NCBI RefSeq assembly: GCF_001546115.1
Contig: NZ_KQ955208.1
Coordinates: forward strand, 1,764,321-1,828,320
Length of the DNA stretch: 64,000 nt
Source of the DNA: Paracoccus aminovorans
GTDB taxonomy: Bacteria; Pseudomonadota; Alphaproteobacteria; Rhodobacterales; Rhodobacteraceae
Direction of reading: 5' to 3'
Every line of letters starts with the position of its first letter. Position 1 is the stretch's first letter. The translations under genes were made by a program, and so were the position numbers. Shown here one piece after another: positions 34,051 through 43,075 of the stretch. A model generated the notes under the pieces. It ran no database searches. It was not told the origin of the DNA and saw only the letters and a program-made list of their open reading frames with translations.

Positions 34051-35091
34051 ATGACCACCCGTTCCACCTATGACCCGCACCGCAAGTGGCAGCCGCGCCA
34101 GCCCGGCACCGGCAGCGGCAAGACCTCGGCCATGATCGCCTCGCTGGACGCCGAGGGCTATGAAAGCGTCGGCGCCCCCTTCGGCCACGCGCTGGTCGCC
34201 GCCGCCAAGGTCGATCCGCGCATCGTCGGGCTGACCGCGGACCTGTCGAAATACACCGACCTGCATGTCTTTGCCCAGGCCTTCCCGGACCGCTTCTACC
34301 AGATGGGCATGGCCGAGCAGGTGATGATCTCGGCCGCCGCCGGCATGGCGCGCGAGGGCTTCATCCCCTTCGCCACCACCTATGCGGTCTTTGCCAGCCG
34401 CCGGGCCTATGACTTCATCGCCATGGCCATCGCCGAGGAGAACCTGCCGGTCAAGATCGTCTGCGCGCTGCCGGGGCTGACCACCGGCTACGGCCCCAGC
34501 CACCAGGCGACCGAGGATCTGGCGATCTTCCGCGGTCTGCCGAACCTGACCATCGTCGATCCCTGCGACGCCATCGACGTGGCCGAGGCCGTCCCGGCGC
34601 TGGTGGCCCATGACGGTCCGGTCTACATGCGCCTGCCGCGCGGCAAGGTGCCATCGGTCCTGCGCGCCCACGACCCGGATTACCGCTTCGAACTGGGCCG
34701 GGCCAGGCTGATCCGCGACGGATCGGATGCGCTGGTCATCTCCTCCGGCTTCATGACCATGCGGGCGCTGGACGCGGCGGCCGAACTGGAGCGCCACGGC
34801 GTCTCGGTCGCCGTGCTGCATTGCCCGACCATCAAGCCCCTGGATACCGAGACCATCCTGGCCGAGGCCCGCAAGGGCGGTCGCCTGGTCGTCACCGCCG
34901 AAAACCACACCCGCGTCGGCGGCCTGGGCGAGGCCGTCGCCGCGACCCTGCTGACGAACGGCGTCGCGCCCACTTTCCGCATGATCGGCCTGCCCGACCA
35001 GTTCCTGGACGCGGGCGCGCTGCCGACGCTGCACGACCGCTACGGCATCTCGACCAGGGCCATCGCCCGGCAGCTGCGCGGCTGGCTGTAA
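34051..35091 (+). CDS. transketolase, C-terminal (pyrimidine-binding) subunit
   Basis: A 346-residue partner of the preceding subunit, carrying the Pyr and C-terminal transketolase domains. The catalytic Glu is in FYQMGMAEQVMISAAAGMA, and PFATTYAVFASRRAYDFI and AENHTRVGGLGEAVAA are typical. Two starts are possible: a GTG at 34042 overlapping the upstream stop (GTGA), or the ATG at 34051 with GGAG eight bases before it; the ATG is preferred. The two genes are clearly co-translated. Confidence 0.88.
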   Translation: MTTRSTYDPHRKWQPRQPGTGSGKTSAMIASLDAEGYESVGAPFGHALVAAAKVDPRIVGLTADLSKYTDLHVFAQAFPDRFYQMGMAEQVMISAAAGMAREGFIPFATTYAVFASRRAYDFIAMAIAEENLPVKIVCALPGLTTGYGPSHQATEDLAIFRGLPNLTIVDPCDAIDVAEAVPALVAHDGPVYMRLPRGKVPSVLRAHDPDYRFELGRARLIRDGSDALVISSGFMTMRALDAAAELERHGVSVAVLHCPTIKPLDTETILAEARKGGRLVVTAENHTRVGGLGEAVAATLLTNGVAPTFRMIGLPDQFLDAGALPTLHDRYGISTRAIARQLRGWL

Positions 35092-35128
35092 CCCCTTTCC
35101 CTTTCCCATCACCGACAGGAGCATCACC

Positions 35129-35887
35129 ATGGGAACCGCCCTTCTGACCGGCAAATTCGCCGTCATCACCGGCGCCGCGTCGAAGCGCGGCCTGGGCCTC
35201 GCCACCGCGCGGCTGTTCGCGCAGCATGGCGCGACGGTCGCCATCCTGGACCTGGACCAGGCCGCCGCCGCGGCCGCCGCCGCCGAACTGGGCCCGGACC
35301 ATGTCGGGCTGGCCTGCAACGTCACCGACCAGGCCAGCGTCAAGGCCGCCTTCCAGGCGCTGATCGCGCAATGGGGCCGCATCGACGTGCTGGTGAACAA
35401 TGCCGGCATCACCCAGCCCCTGAAGATCATGGAGATCGGCCCGCAGAACTATGACGACGTGCTGGACGTGAACCTGCGCGGCACGCTCTATTGCAGCCAG
35501 GCGGTGATCCCGCATATGCGCGGCAACCAGTCGGGCGCCATCGTCAACCTGTCCTCGGTCTCGGCGCAGCGCGGCGGCGGCATCTTCGGCGGCCCGCATT
35601 ACTCGGCGGCCAAGGCGGGGATCCTGGGCCTGACCAAGGCCATGGCGCGCGAACTGGCGCCCGACAATATCCGCGTCAACGCGATCTGCCCCGGCTTCAT
35701 CGCCACCGACATCACCGCCGGCAAGCTGACGGACGAGATGCGCGTGACGATCAACGCCGGCATCCCGATGGGCCGCCCCGGCACCGCCGACGAGGTCGCG
35801 GGCTGCGCGCTGTTCCTGGCCTCGGAGCTCGCCTCCTATGTCACCGGTTCCGAGGTCGATGTGAACGGCGGTTCGCTCATTCACTGA
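35129..35887 (+). CDS. short-chain dehydrogenase/reductase
   Basis: A 252-residue classical SDR. The cofactor motif is TGAASKRGLGLATA, followed by NNAGITQP, catalytic Ser in NLSSVSAQ, YSAAKAGILG with Tyr and Lys, and the C-terminal VTGSEVDVNGG. The residue after the second beta strand (ILDLDQ, an Asp) favours NAD over NADP. In this operon it may oxidise a polyol, or reduce a keto-sugar, that feeds the kinase and transketolase. It is often annotated as a FabG homologue, but the context argues against fatty acid synthesis. Confidence 0.88.
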   Translation: MGTALLTGKFAVITGAASKRGLGLATARLFAQHGATVAILDLDQAAAAAAAAELGPDHVGLACNVTDQASVKAAFQALIAQWGRIDVLVNNAGITQPLKIMEIGPQNYDDVLDVNLRGTLYCSQAVIPHMRGNQSGAIVNLSSVSAQRGGGIFGGPHYSAAKAGILGLTKAMARELAPDNIRVNAICPGFIATDITAGKLTDEMRVTINAGIPMGRPGTADEVAGCALFLASELASYVTGSEVDVNGGSLIH

Positions 35888-35931
35888 AGGGCGGGCGCCG
35901 GGCGACCGGCGCCGTTTCACAGGGGGAAACC

Positions 35932-36747
35932 ATGAAACTCGGCCTTGGCAGCTATGCCTTTCGCTGGTCCATCGGGATCAAGGACAAGCAGCCCGACACG
36001 CCCATGACGGCGATGGCGCTGCTGGAAATCGCCCACGGCCACGGGCTGTCGGTCGTGCAATATGCCGACAACCTGCCGCTGGACCGGCTGTCGCCGGACG
36101 AGCATCGGGCGCTGAAAGCCCGCGCCGACGCTTATGGCATGACGCTGGAACTGGGCACGCAATCCTTCGATGCCGAGGAACTGGCGCGCTATATCCCCAT
36201 CGGCCGGCGCATCGGCTCGAACATCCTGCGCGTGGCGCTGGATGCCGAGGATGCGCTGATCCCGGTGCCGGAACTGGCCGCGCAGCTGCGCGCGCTCTTG
36301 CCCGAGGGCAAGGCCGCCGGCCTGCGCTTCGCCATCGAGAACCATTTCAACTATCCCTCGCCCCGCATGGTCGCGCTGCTGGATGCGGTGGCCGACGATG
36401 CGTTGGGCGTGTGCCTGGACGTGGCGAATTCCATCTGCGCCGGCGAATGGCCGATGGAAACGGTGCGGATGCTGGCGCCCTATGCCATCAACCTGCATTT
36501 CAAGGATTACCAGATCACCCCCGACCCTTACGGCGTGGGCTTCCGCATCCACGGCACCCCCCTGGGCGAGGGCCGCGCCGAGTTGTCCGAGGTGCTCGCG
36601 GCGCTTGCGGACCGCGACCCGGACATGAGCGTCATCCTGGAGCACTGGCTGCCGCATTCCGACGACCTGCAGGCCACCCGCGCGCAGGAGCATGACTGGC
36701 TGAACCGCACCGTCGCCGCCGCCAGGCGGCTGGTGCCCCTGAGCTGA
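35932..36747 (+). CDS. sugar phosphate isomerase/epimerase (AP-endonuclease-like TIM barrel)
   Basis: A 271-residue xylose-isomerase-like TIM barrel. Metal ligands are probably in RFAIENHFNYPSP (Glu), VCLDVANSICAG (Asp), INLHFKDYQI (His) and VILEHW (Glu). In apiose catabolism an enzyme of this fold isomerises D-apiose to apulose ahead of the kinase. Here it could do that or isomerise a tetrulose phosphate. The ATG at 35932 follows AGGGGGAAACC. The next gene begins ten bases after its stop. Confidence 0.82.
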   Translation: MKLGLGSYAFRWSIGIKDKQPDTPMTAMALLEIAHGHGLSVVQYADNLPLDRLSPDEHRALKARADAYGMTLELGTQSFDAEELARYIPIGRRIGSNILRVALDAEDALIPVPELAAQLRALLPEGKAAGLRFAIENHFNYPSPRMVALLDAVADDALGVCLDVANSICAGEWPMETVRMLAPYAINLHFKDYQITPDPYGVGFRIHGTPLGEGRAELSEVLAALADRDPDMSVILEHWLPHSDDLQATRAQEHDWLNRTVAAARRLVPLS

Positions 36748-36757
36748 GGGCATTGCC

Positions 36758-38455
36758 ATGACCAAGATCCAAGACACGCCCGAGACCTTCGCGGCCCATG
36801 CCCTGTCGGGCTTTTGCGCGGCCTATCCGGGCCATGTGCTTGCCGTGCCGGGCGGGGCGATCCGCGCCATGGACGGCCCCGCCAAGGTCGCGCTGGTCGT
36901 CGGCGGCGGCTCGGGGCACTACCCGGCCTTCCTGGGCTATGTCGGCCCGGGCCTGGCCGATGCGGCGGTGGCGGGGGATGTCTTCGCCTCACCCTCGACC
37001 TCGGCCATCGCCGGGGTGGCGCGGCAGGCGCAGGACGGCCGCGGCGTGATCCTGGGCTACGGCAATTACGCGGGCGACGTGCTGAACTTCACCGCCGCCG
37101 CCGCGCGGCTGCGGGACGAGGGCATCGACGCCCGGCTGCTGGCCGTCGCCGACGACGTGGCCAGCGCCCCCGTGGCCCAGCGTCACAAGCGCCGCGGCGT
37201 GGCGGGCGACCTCCTGGTCTTCAAGGTCGCAGGTGCGGCGGCCGAAGAGGGGCTGGACCTCGACGCGGTGATGGCACTGGCCGATCACGCCAATGCCGCG
37301 ACGGTGTCCTTCGGCATCGCCTTCGATGGCTGCACCCTGCCGGGCAAGGCCGAGCCGCTGTTCGCGGTCCAGCCGGGCCGGATGGCGCTTGGCCTTGGCA
37401 TCCATGGCGAGCCGGGCATCAGCACGCGCGACCTGCTGCCCGCCGCCGATCTGGCGCGGCTGCTCTTGGAACCGCTGCTGGCCGAGCGTCCGGCCGGGCA
37501 TGCGGGCCGCGTGGCCGTGGTGCTGAACGGGCTCGGCTGCACCAAATACGAGGAGCTTTTCGTGCTCTGGCATCACCTGACGGCGCTGTTGGCCAAAGCG
37601 GGCTTGCAGCCGGTCATGCCCGAGGTCGGCGAATTCGTCACCAGCCTCGACATGGCGGGCTGTTCGCTGTCGCTGATGTGGCTGGACGCCGATCTGGAGC
37701 GGCTGTGGTGCGCCGCGGCCGACACGCCCGCCTTCCGCCGCGGTGCGGTGGCGGCGGGTGCCGCCGCCCGCGTCCTGCGCGCGGTCGAGGGTGCCCAGGG
37801 CATCCGCGCGGGCAGCGCGGTATCGGCCCAAGCCGGGCGCTGCATTGCGGGGCTGCTCGGCGATCTGGCCGCCGCGCTGGCCGAAGCCGAGGCGGAACTG
37901 GGCGCCATCGACGCCCGCGCCGGCGACGGCGATCATGGCCAGGGCATGGCGCGCGGCTCTCGTGCTGCCGCCGATGCGGCCTGCCGCGCGGCCGAGGCGG
38001 GGGCTGGCGCGGCGACGATCCTGGCGCTGGCGGGCGATGCCTGGGCGGATCGTGCCGGCGGAACCTCGGGTGCGCTCTGGGGCGCGGCGCTGCGGGCCTG
38101 GGGGGTGGCGCTGACCGATGCCGAGGCGCTGACCGCGCCCCGCGTGGCGCAGGGCGCCCGTGCCGCGCTGGCGGCCATCACCGGCATGGGCGGGGCGCAG
38201 GTCGGCGACAAGACCTTGGTCGATGCGCTGGTGCCCTTCGTCGAGACGCTGGAGCAGGGCGTGGGCGCCGGCCATGCCCTTGCCGAAGCCTGGGCCGCGG
38301 CGGCAAAAGCCGCGCAGGCGGCGGCAGCGGGCACGGCGCAGCTCGTCCCCCGCCTGGGCCGGGCGCGGCCGCTGGCCGAGCAAAGCCTCGGCCACCCGGA
38401 TGCCGGGGCGATCTCGCTGGCGCTTTGCGCCCGAGTGGTGGGCGAGCGGCTTTAG
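36758..38455 (+). CDS. dihydroxyacetone-kinase-family sugar kinase, DhaK-DhaL fusion
   Basis: A 565-residue ATP-dependent kinase. The DhaK half (residues 1 to about 335) has VVGGGSGHYPAFLGYVG and LGIHGEPGISTRDLLP. The DhaL half has the nucleotide and magnesium motif DARAGDGDHGQGMARG and WADRAGGTSGALWGAAL. The substrate-loop motif reads GSGHYPAF rather than the GSGHEPAH I remember for true dihydroxyacetone kinases, suggesting a larger keto-sugar such as apulose or erythrulose. With the split transketolase and the isomerase it makes a kinase-transketolase route plausible. It is the last gene of the operon, only 9 bases from the convergent ubiV gene. Confidence 0.88.
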   Translation: MTKIQDTPETFAAHALSGFCAAYPGHVLAVPGGAIRAMDGPAKVALVVGGGSGHYPAFLGYVGPGLADAAVAGDVFASPSTSAIAGVARQAQDGRGVILGYGNYAGDVLNFTAAAARLRDEGIDARLLAVADDVASAPVAQRHKRRGVAGDLLVFKVAGAAAEEGLDLDAVMALADHANAATVSFGIAFDGCTLPGKAEPLFAVQPGRMALGLGIHGEPGISTRDLLPAADLARLLLEPLLAERPAGHAGRVAVVLNGLGCTKYEELFVLWHHLTALLAKAGLQPVMPEVGEFVTSLDMAGCSLSLMWLDADLERLWCAAADTPAFRRGAVAAGAAARVLRAVEGAQGIRAGSAVSAQAGRCIAGLLGDLAAALAEAEAELGAIDARAGDGDHGQGMARGSRAAADAACRAAEAGAGAATILALAGDAWADRAGGTSGALWGAALRAWGVALTDAEALTAPRVAQGARAALAAITGMGGAQVGDKTLVDALVPFVETLEQGVGAGHALAEAWAAAAKAAQAAAAGTAQLVPRLGRARPLAEQSLGHPDAGAISLALCARVVGERL

Positions 38456-38464
38456 CGCCCCCGC

Positions 38465-39355
38465 TCAGGTCACCGGGCGCAGCCCGGGCGCCCCCGCAAG
38501 GAAGCCGTCCGCAAAGGCCGCGCCCGGCATGGCCGCCGCCAGCGCGGCCACCGTGTCCTCCGGCGCCGCCGCCTGCCGCACCGCCCTGTCGTAGATCGCG
38601 GTGATCGCCGCGAAATCGCCGTGCTGGGGCGACAGGCGGATGGCGCCGACCCCGGCCGCGCGCAGCGCCTCGATCTGGCGGGCCACGGTGGTATGGGCGT
38701 GACCCATGGTCTGCACGCCGTTGACGGTCAGGAAGCTCTGCCCGTCCAGCGTCTGCACCGCGCGCCCGTCCGGGTCGTCGCCGCAGACGAACAGGCAGCT
38801 GTCCTTGGCGCGGTCGTGCAGCCGGGCGTGATAGCAGCGCCCCGAGATCGCCAGCGGCGTGCGGCCGTGGCCCCAGACCTCGACCGCGACGCCGGCATCG
38901 CGCCCGGCCCGGGCCAGCACCGCGACCGAGCCCAGCGGCAGCTCCGGCGGCAGGCAGATCCGGGTCGCGCCCTTGCGGGCCAGCCATTCCAGCGTGCCCT
39001 CGTTATAGACGTTGACCATGGGGCCGACCTGGAAGGGCGCGCCTTCGGGCAGGTGCTTCAGCGCGCCCAGGTCGGCGATCTCGACCGGGATGCCGGTCGC
39101 GAACAGGTCGGCGGTCTGCCGACGCTCGCGTTTCAGGGTGATCAGCGCCAGCGTCGACAGCGCCACCTCCTTGCCGGCGGCCTGCAGCGCCTCGACCGCG
39201 GCCGGGATTTCCTGCTGCCAGAACGGCAGCCGTTTCGAGCACACCCATTCGCCGATCACCACGCGCCGCGCCGGGCCGGCGGCGAGCTGCCGGTAGAAGT
39301 CGCGCACCTGTTCGGCGGTCCAGAAAAACGCGATCGGGCCGATGGTCAGGTCCAT
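38465..39355 (-). CDS. ubiV: oxygen-independent ubiquinone hydroxylase subunit UbiV (U32 family)
   Basis: A 296-residue U32-family protein that, with UbiU, hydroxylates the ubiquinone ring without O2, using prephenate-derived oxygen in the E. coli case. Likely [4Fe-4S] cysteines are in GEWVCSKRL and in the later GRCYHARLHDRAKDSC/LFVC segment. The start MDLTIGPIAFFW and AALSTLALIT-like block are typical of UbiV rather than of the collagenase-like U32 proteases. It is the last gene of a ubiT-ubiU-ubiV operon, three bases after ubiU. Confidence 0.93.
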   Translation of the reverse strand: MDLTIGPIAFFWTAEQVRDFYRQLAAGPARRVVIGEWVCSKRLPFWQQEIPAAVEALQAAGKEVALSTLALITLKRERRQTADLFATGIPVEIADLGALKHLPEGAPFQVGPMVNVYNEGTLEWLARKGATRICLPPELPLGSVAVLARAGRDAGVAVEVWGHGRTPLAISGRCYHARLHDRAKDSCLFVCGDDPDGRAVQTLDGQSFLTVNGVQTMGHAHTTVARQIEALRAAGVGAIRLSPQHGDFAAITAIYDRAVRQAAAPEDTVAALAAAMPGAAFADGFLAGAPGLRPVT

Positions 39356-39358
39356 GGC

Positions 39359-40357
39359 TTACCTCCAGGTTTTCGCATAGGCGCCGGTGGTGGCGGCCTG
39401 GCCCTCGGTCAGTTTCGCCAACAGCCCCGAGGGCATCGGCGCACCGGCCTCGGCGGCCTCGACCGCGGCGCGGAAGGCGCGCACGACCTGCGCCACATAG
39501 GCGCGCGAGCGTTGGCGGCCCTCGATCTTCAGCGCGGTGACGCCGGATTTTTGCAGCTTCGGGATCAGCTCGGTCGCGTCCAGGCTGACCGGGTCTTCGA
39601 AGATGTGGCCGGTCTGGGCGGCGGCGGTGTCGGTCGCGGGGGCGGTGAAACAGCCCTTGCAGAGCGTCGGATAGGGGGCCGGGCCGCCCTTGGGCGTGCG
39701 GTGGATCAGGTATCCGCCCAGCCGCGCCTCGCTCGCGCCCGCGGTCTCGGCATAGGCGACGTGGCTTGCGGGCGAGCAGACGCCGTTCATGTTCGGCGAC
39801 AGGCCGGTGGCCCAGGACGACAGCGAGCAGCGCCCCTCGGCCATGACGCACAGCCCGCCGAAGACGAAGACCTCGGTCTCGATGTCGATTTCGCGGTTGA
39901 TGGCGGTGATTTCCTCGACCGTCAGCACGCGCGGCAGCACCACGCGACGGATGCCGAACGCCTCGGCGTAGAGGTTGATCGCGTCGGGATTGGCCGCCGC
40001 CGCCTGCACCGACAGGTGCAGCCGCAGGTCGGGATGGGTTTCCGCCGCATGCGCGATCAGCCCGGGATCGGCCAGGATCACCGCATGGGCGCCGGCCCGA
40101 TGCGCATCGGCCACGGCGCGGTGCCAGACCGCCTGCGCACCGGCGCGCGGGAAGGTGTTGATCGCGACCAGCACCCTGGCGCCGCGCGCGCGGGCATAGT
40201 CCACCCCGGCCGCCATTTCCTCGCGCGAGAAGTTCAGGCCCGGGAAGTTGCGCGCATTGGTTTCATCGGCAAAGCCGCAATAGACGGTATGCGCCCCCGC
40301 ATCGACCGCCGCGCGCAATGCCGCCGGCGTGCCGGCCGGGCAGACCAGTTCCATCAT
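39359..40357 (-). CDS. ubiU: oxygen-independent ubiquinone hydroxylase subunit UbiU (U32 family)
   Basis: A 332-residue partner of UbiV. The N-terminus MMELVCPAGTPAALRAAVDAG is characteristic. Cluster cysteines are in FGGLCVMAEGRCSLSSW, NGVCSPASH and TLCKGCFTAP. The protein should work in the cytoplasm in the anaerobic ring-hydroxylation complex. The start ATGATG overlaps the ubiT stop. Presence of the full ubiTUV set implies that the organism makes ubiquinone while denitrifying without oxygen. Confidence 0.94.
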   Translation of the reverse strand: MMELVCPAGTPAALRAAVDAGAHTVYCGFADETNARNFPGLNFSREEMAAGVDYARARGARVLVAINTFPRAGAQAVWHRAVADAHRAGAHAVILADPGLIAHAAETHPDLRLHLSVQAAAANPDAINLYAEAFGIRRVVLPRVLTVEEITAINREIDIETEVFVFGGLCVMAEGRCSLSSWATGLSPNMNGVCSPASHVAYAETAGASEARLGGYLIHRTPKGGPAPYPTLCKGCFTAPATDTAAAQTGHIFEDPVSLDATELIPKLQKSGVTALKIEGRQRSRAYVAQVVRAFRAAVEAAEAGAPMPSGLLAKLTEGQAATTGAYAKTWR

Positions 40358-40887
40358 GGCCGGGGCTCCTCTCGTGACAGCACATAGCCGCTTTGCCGCG
40401 CGACCAGGCTTGATGCCCGGCGCAGCCAGCGGTCGAAGGGCGGGCGCGACAGCGCCGCCAGCTCTTCGGTCAGGTCCAGTTCGGCATCGTCCAGCGCGTT
40501 GCGCAGCGCCAGCACCGCCGCCGTGTCGCCGGTGATCGTCAGATCGCCGGAAAAGAACAGCGCGTCGCCGTCCTCGCTGCCGTGCAGCATGGCGAGAAAG
40601 GCGGCGAGCCGGCCGCGGATCGCCGCGTCATGCGCGGGTTCGGCGCGGCCGCGCCGGCTGGCGGTGATGCGGCGCGGTCCGGGCTCCATCAGCAGGATCA
40701 CCGGGCCGTCGGTGACGTCGATCAGGAAGCGGGCAGACTGGCTTTCGCCAAGCCGCGCCAGGATCGAGGGCTTTTGCCGCGCGATCCGGCGCAAGAGGCG
40801 GGTGAAGGCCAGGCCAAGCGCCGGCGTCGCCAGCGGCAGCAGCGCAAGGGGGCCAAGCAGGCGGGGCAGGGCGGGCGGTTGGGTCAT
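40354..40887 (-). CDS. ubiT: SCP2 sterol-binding domain protein UbiT
   Basis: A 177-residue accessory lipid-binding protein for anaerobic ubiquinone synthesis. The SCP2 fold covers residues about 40-140 (FLIDVTDGPVILLMEPG, DALFFSGDLTITGDTAAVLAL), as in UbiJ and UbiT proteins that carry the hydrophobic intermediates. It is the first gene of the minus-strand operon, with an FNR/NNR-type box only 36 bases upstream of its ATG, so induction at low oxygen or under nitric oxide is expected. Confidence 0.9.
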   Translation of the reverse strand: MTQPPALPRLLGPLALLPLATPALGLAFTRLLRRIARQKPSILARLGESQSARFLIDVTDGPVILLMEPGPRRITASRRGRAEPAHDAAIRGRLAAFLAMLHGSEDGDALFFSGDLTITGDTAAVLALRNALDDAELDLTEELAALSRPPFDRWLRRASSLVARQSGYVLSREEPRP

Positions 40888-40922
40888 GGCCCGTTTCCTG
40901 CCATGAAAAATCCGCGGGTTGC

Positions 40923-40936
40923 TTGACTATTGTCAA
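40923..40936. promoter_or_regulatory. perfect FNR/NNR-type box between ubiT and ubiD
   Basis: TTGAC-TATT-GTCAA is a perfect dyad matching the Crp/Fnr-family consensus TTGAY-N4-RTCAA. It lies in the 104-base divergent gap, 36 bases from the ubiT start and 55 from the chosen ubiD start, so one site could control both arms. Confidence 0.85.
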
Positions 40937-40991
40937 GGGAAGCGGGGTTTTTCCGGGGCAGGTTGCGGGCCTGATGCCTCTGGAGCCGATG

Positions 40992-42461
40992 ATGCGCCGC
41001 CTGCCCGTGTTTCCCGATCTGCGGGCCTTTCTTGCCGACCTGGGCGAGCGGGGCGAGTTGGCGCGGGTCGCGAGCCCGGTGTCGCTGCGCCACGAGATGA
41101 CGGCCGTGCAGCTGGCGGTCCTGCGCCGGGGCGGTCCGGCGCTGCGCTTCGAGGCGCATGACGGGCCGCGCATGCCGGTGATCGCCAACCTGTTCGGGAC
41201 CAAGGCCCGCGTGGCGGCCGGGCTGGGGCTGGAGATCGACCAGATCCCCGCCTTCGGCGCTTTCCTGGCCAGCCTGCGCAGCCCCGCGCCGCCGGCCGGC
41301 CTGCGCGATGCGCTGTCGCATTGGCCGGCGCTTCGGGCGGCGCTGCGGGCCCGGCCGCGGATCCTGCGCCACGCGCCGGTGCAGGCGGCGGAACTGCCGG
41401 GCCTGCACGCCCTGCCGGTGCAGGTGCCCTGGCCCGAGGACGGCGGGCCGCTCATCACCTGGCCGGTGGTGATGACCCGGCCGCGGGACAGCGCGGCAGC
41501 GGATCTGTCGCGCTATAACCTCGGCGTCTATCGCGCCCAGGTGCTGGGGCCGGACCGGCTGATCCTGCGCTGGCTCGCCCATCGCGGCGGCGCGGCGCAT
41601 CACCGCGGCTGGCTGCGCGCGGGCGAGCCGATGCCGGTGGCAATCGCGCTGGGCGCGGACGCGGCGCTTTTGCTGGCGGCGGCGCTGCCGCTGCCGGAAA
41701 CCGTGTCGGAGCTGGGATTTTCGGGCGTGCTGCGCGGCGCGCGGACCGAGCTGGTGCCCGCGCGCTCGGTGCCGCTGATGGTGCCTGCCCGGGCCGAGAT
41801 CGTGGTCGAGGGCTGGGTCCACCCCGGCGAGACCGCGCCCGAAGGGCCGTTCGGCGATCATACCGGCTATTACAACGCCGTCGAACCCTTTCCGGTGCTG
41901 CGGGTCAGCGCCATCACCTGCCGCGACAACCCGCTTTACCTGTCCACCGTGACCGGCCGACCGCCGGACGAGCCCTCGGTCATCGGCGAAGTGTTCAACG
42001 ATCTCGCGCTGCCGGTGATCCGGGCGCAGATCCCCGAGGTGCAGGACCTGTGGCTGCCCGCCGCCGCCTGCTCCTATCGCATGGCGGTGGTCCGGATCGA
42101 CAAGCGCTATCCCGGCCAGGCCCGGCGGGTGATGATGGCGCTGTGGGGGATGCTGCCGCAGTTCAGCTATACCAAGATGATCGTGGTGGTGGACGGCGAT
42201 CTGGACATCCGCAACTGGGACGACATCGCCTGGGCGATTTCGACCCGGATGGACCCGGGCCGCGACGTCATGCTGCTGGACCGCACGCCGATGGATTATC
42301 TCGACTTCGCCTCGCCGCTGGAGGGGCTGGCGGGCAAGATCGGCATCGACGCCACCACCAAGATCGGCACCGAGACCAGCCGGGACTGGGGCCGCGAGAT
42401 GCACCTCGACCCCGCGCACGAGGCCCGGGCCGAGGCGCTGCTGGCGGAGATCCTGCCATGA
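40992..42461 (+). CDS. ubiD: UbiD family decarboxylase
   Basis: A 489-residue prenylated-FMN decarboxylase. The N-terminus PVFPDLRAFLADLGERGEL, the NLFGTKARVAAGLG block and the cofactor motif APEGPFGDHTGYYN match UbiD (3-octaprenyl-4-hydroxybenzoate decarboxylase), and YPGQARRVMMALWGML is the conserved C-terminal stretch. The start is taken at 40992 (GGAG at good spacing, conserved N-terminus); ATGs at 40974 and 40989 are in frame. With ubiX immediately after and ubiTUV opposite, it probably supplies the decarboxylation step of anaerobic ubiquinone synthesis. Confidence 0.9.
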   Translation: MRRLPVFPDLRAFLADLGERGELARVASPVSLRHEMTAVQLAVLRRGGPALRFEAHDGPRMPVIANLFGTKARVAAGLGLEIDQIPAFGAFLASLRSPAPPAGLRDALSHWPALRAALRARPRILRHAPVQAAELPGLHALPVQVPWPEDGGPLITWPVVMTRPRDSAAADLSRYNLGVYRAQVLGPDRLILRWLAHRGGAAHHRGWLRAGEPMPVAIALGADAALLLAAALPLPETVSELGFSGVLRGARTELVPARSVPLMVPARAEIVVEGWVHPGETAPEGPFGDHTGYYNAVEPFPVLRVSAITCRDNPLYLSTVTGRPPDEPSVIGEVFNDLALPVIRAQIPEVQDLWLPAAACSYRMAVVRIDKRYPGQARRVMMALWGMLPQFSYTKMIVVVDGDLDIRNWDDIAWAISTRMDPGRDVMLLDRTPMDYLDFASPLEGLAGKIGIDATTKIGTETSRDWGREMHLDPAHEARAEALLAEILP

Positions 42462-43075
42462 GGGTGGTGCTGGGCGTCTCCGGCGCATCCGGCGCGGCGC
42501 TGGCCCTGGATTGCGCGCGGGCGCTGGTCCAGGCCGGGGTGGAGATCGACCTGGTGCTGTCCGCCATGGCCGCGCGCACGCTGGCCGAGGAGGTCGGGCC
42601 CGATGCTGAGGCGGCGCTTGCGGCCCTGGCCGCCCGCCGGCATCCGCTGGGCGACCTGGGTGCCTCCATCGCCTCGGGCTCCTGCCCGGTGGCGGGGATG
42701 ATCGTCGCGCCCTGCTCGATGCGCAGCCTGGCCTCCATTGCGCACGGGTTCGACGACAACCTGCTGACCCGCGCCGCCGGCGTGCAGCTGAAAGAGCGCC
42801 GGCCGCTGGTCCTGCTGGCGCGCGAGGCGCCGCTGACGCTGGCGCATCTGAAGAACATGCAGGCGGTGACCGAGATGGGCGCGACGGTGCTGCCGCCGGT
42901 CCCGGCCTTCTATCTGCATCACACCACGCTGGCGCAGGCGACCGCCCAGATCGCCGCCCGCGCCGTCGACCTTCTGCATCTGGCCGCGCCGCAGGCGCAG
43001 GCCTGGATGCCGGAAACCGCCCCAACCCCCGACCAACCGGAGAATCCCGATGACCGACCCCCTGCTTGCGCCTGA
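42458..43075 (+). CDS. ubiX: flavin prenyltransferase UbiX
   Basis: A 205-residue enzyme making prenylated FMN, the UbiD cofactor. Motifs are VVLGVSGASGAALALDCARAL, SIASGSCPVAGMIVAPCSM and ERRPLVLLAREAPLTLAHLKNM. The ATG overlaps the ubiD stop (ATGA). The C-terminal tail after LHLAAPQAQAW is long, Pro-rich and extends 26 bases into the next gene, an unusually long overlap for this window. Confidence 0.93.
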   Translation: MRVVLGVSGASGAALALDCARALVQAGVEIDLVLSAMAARTLAEEVGPDAEAALAALAARRHPLGDLGASIASGSCPVAGMIVAPCSMRSLASIAHGFDDNLLTRAAGVQLKERRPLVLLAREAPLTLAHLKNMQAVTEMGATVLPPVPAFYLHHTTLAQATAQIAARAVDLLHLAAPQAQAWMPETAPTPDQPENPDDRPPACA

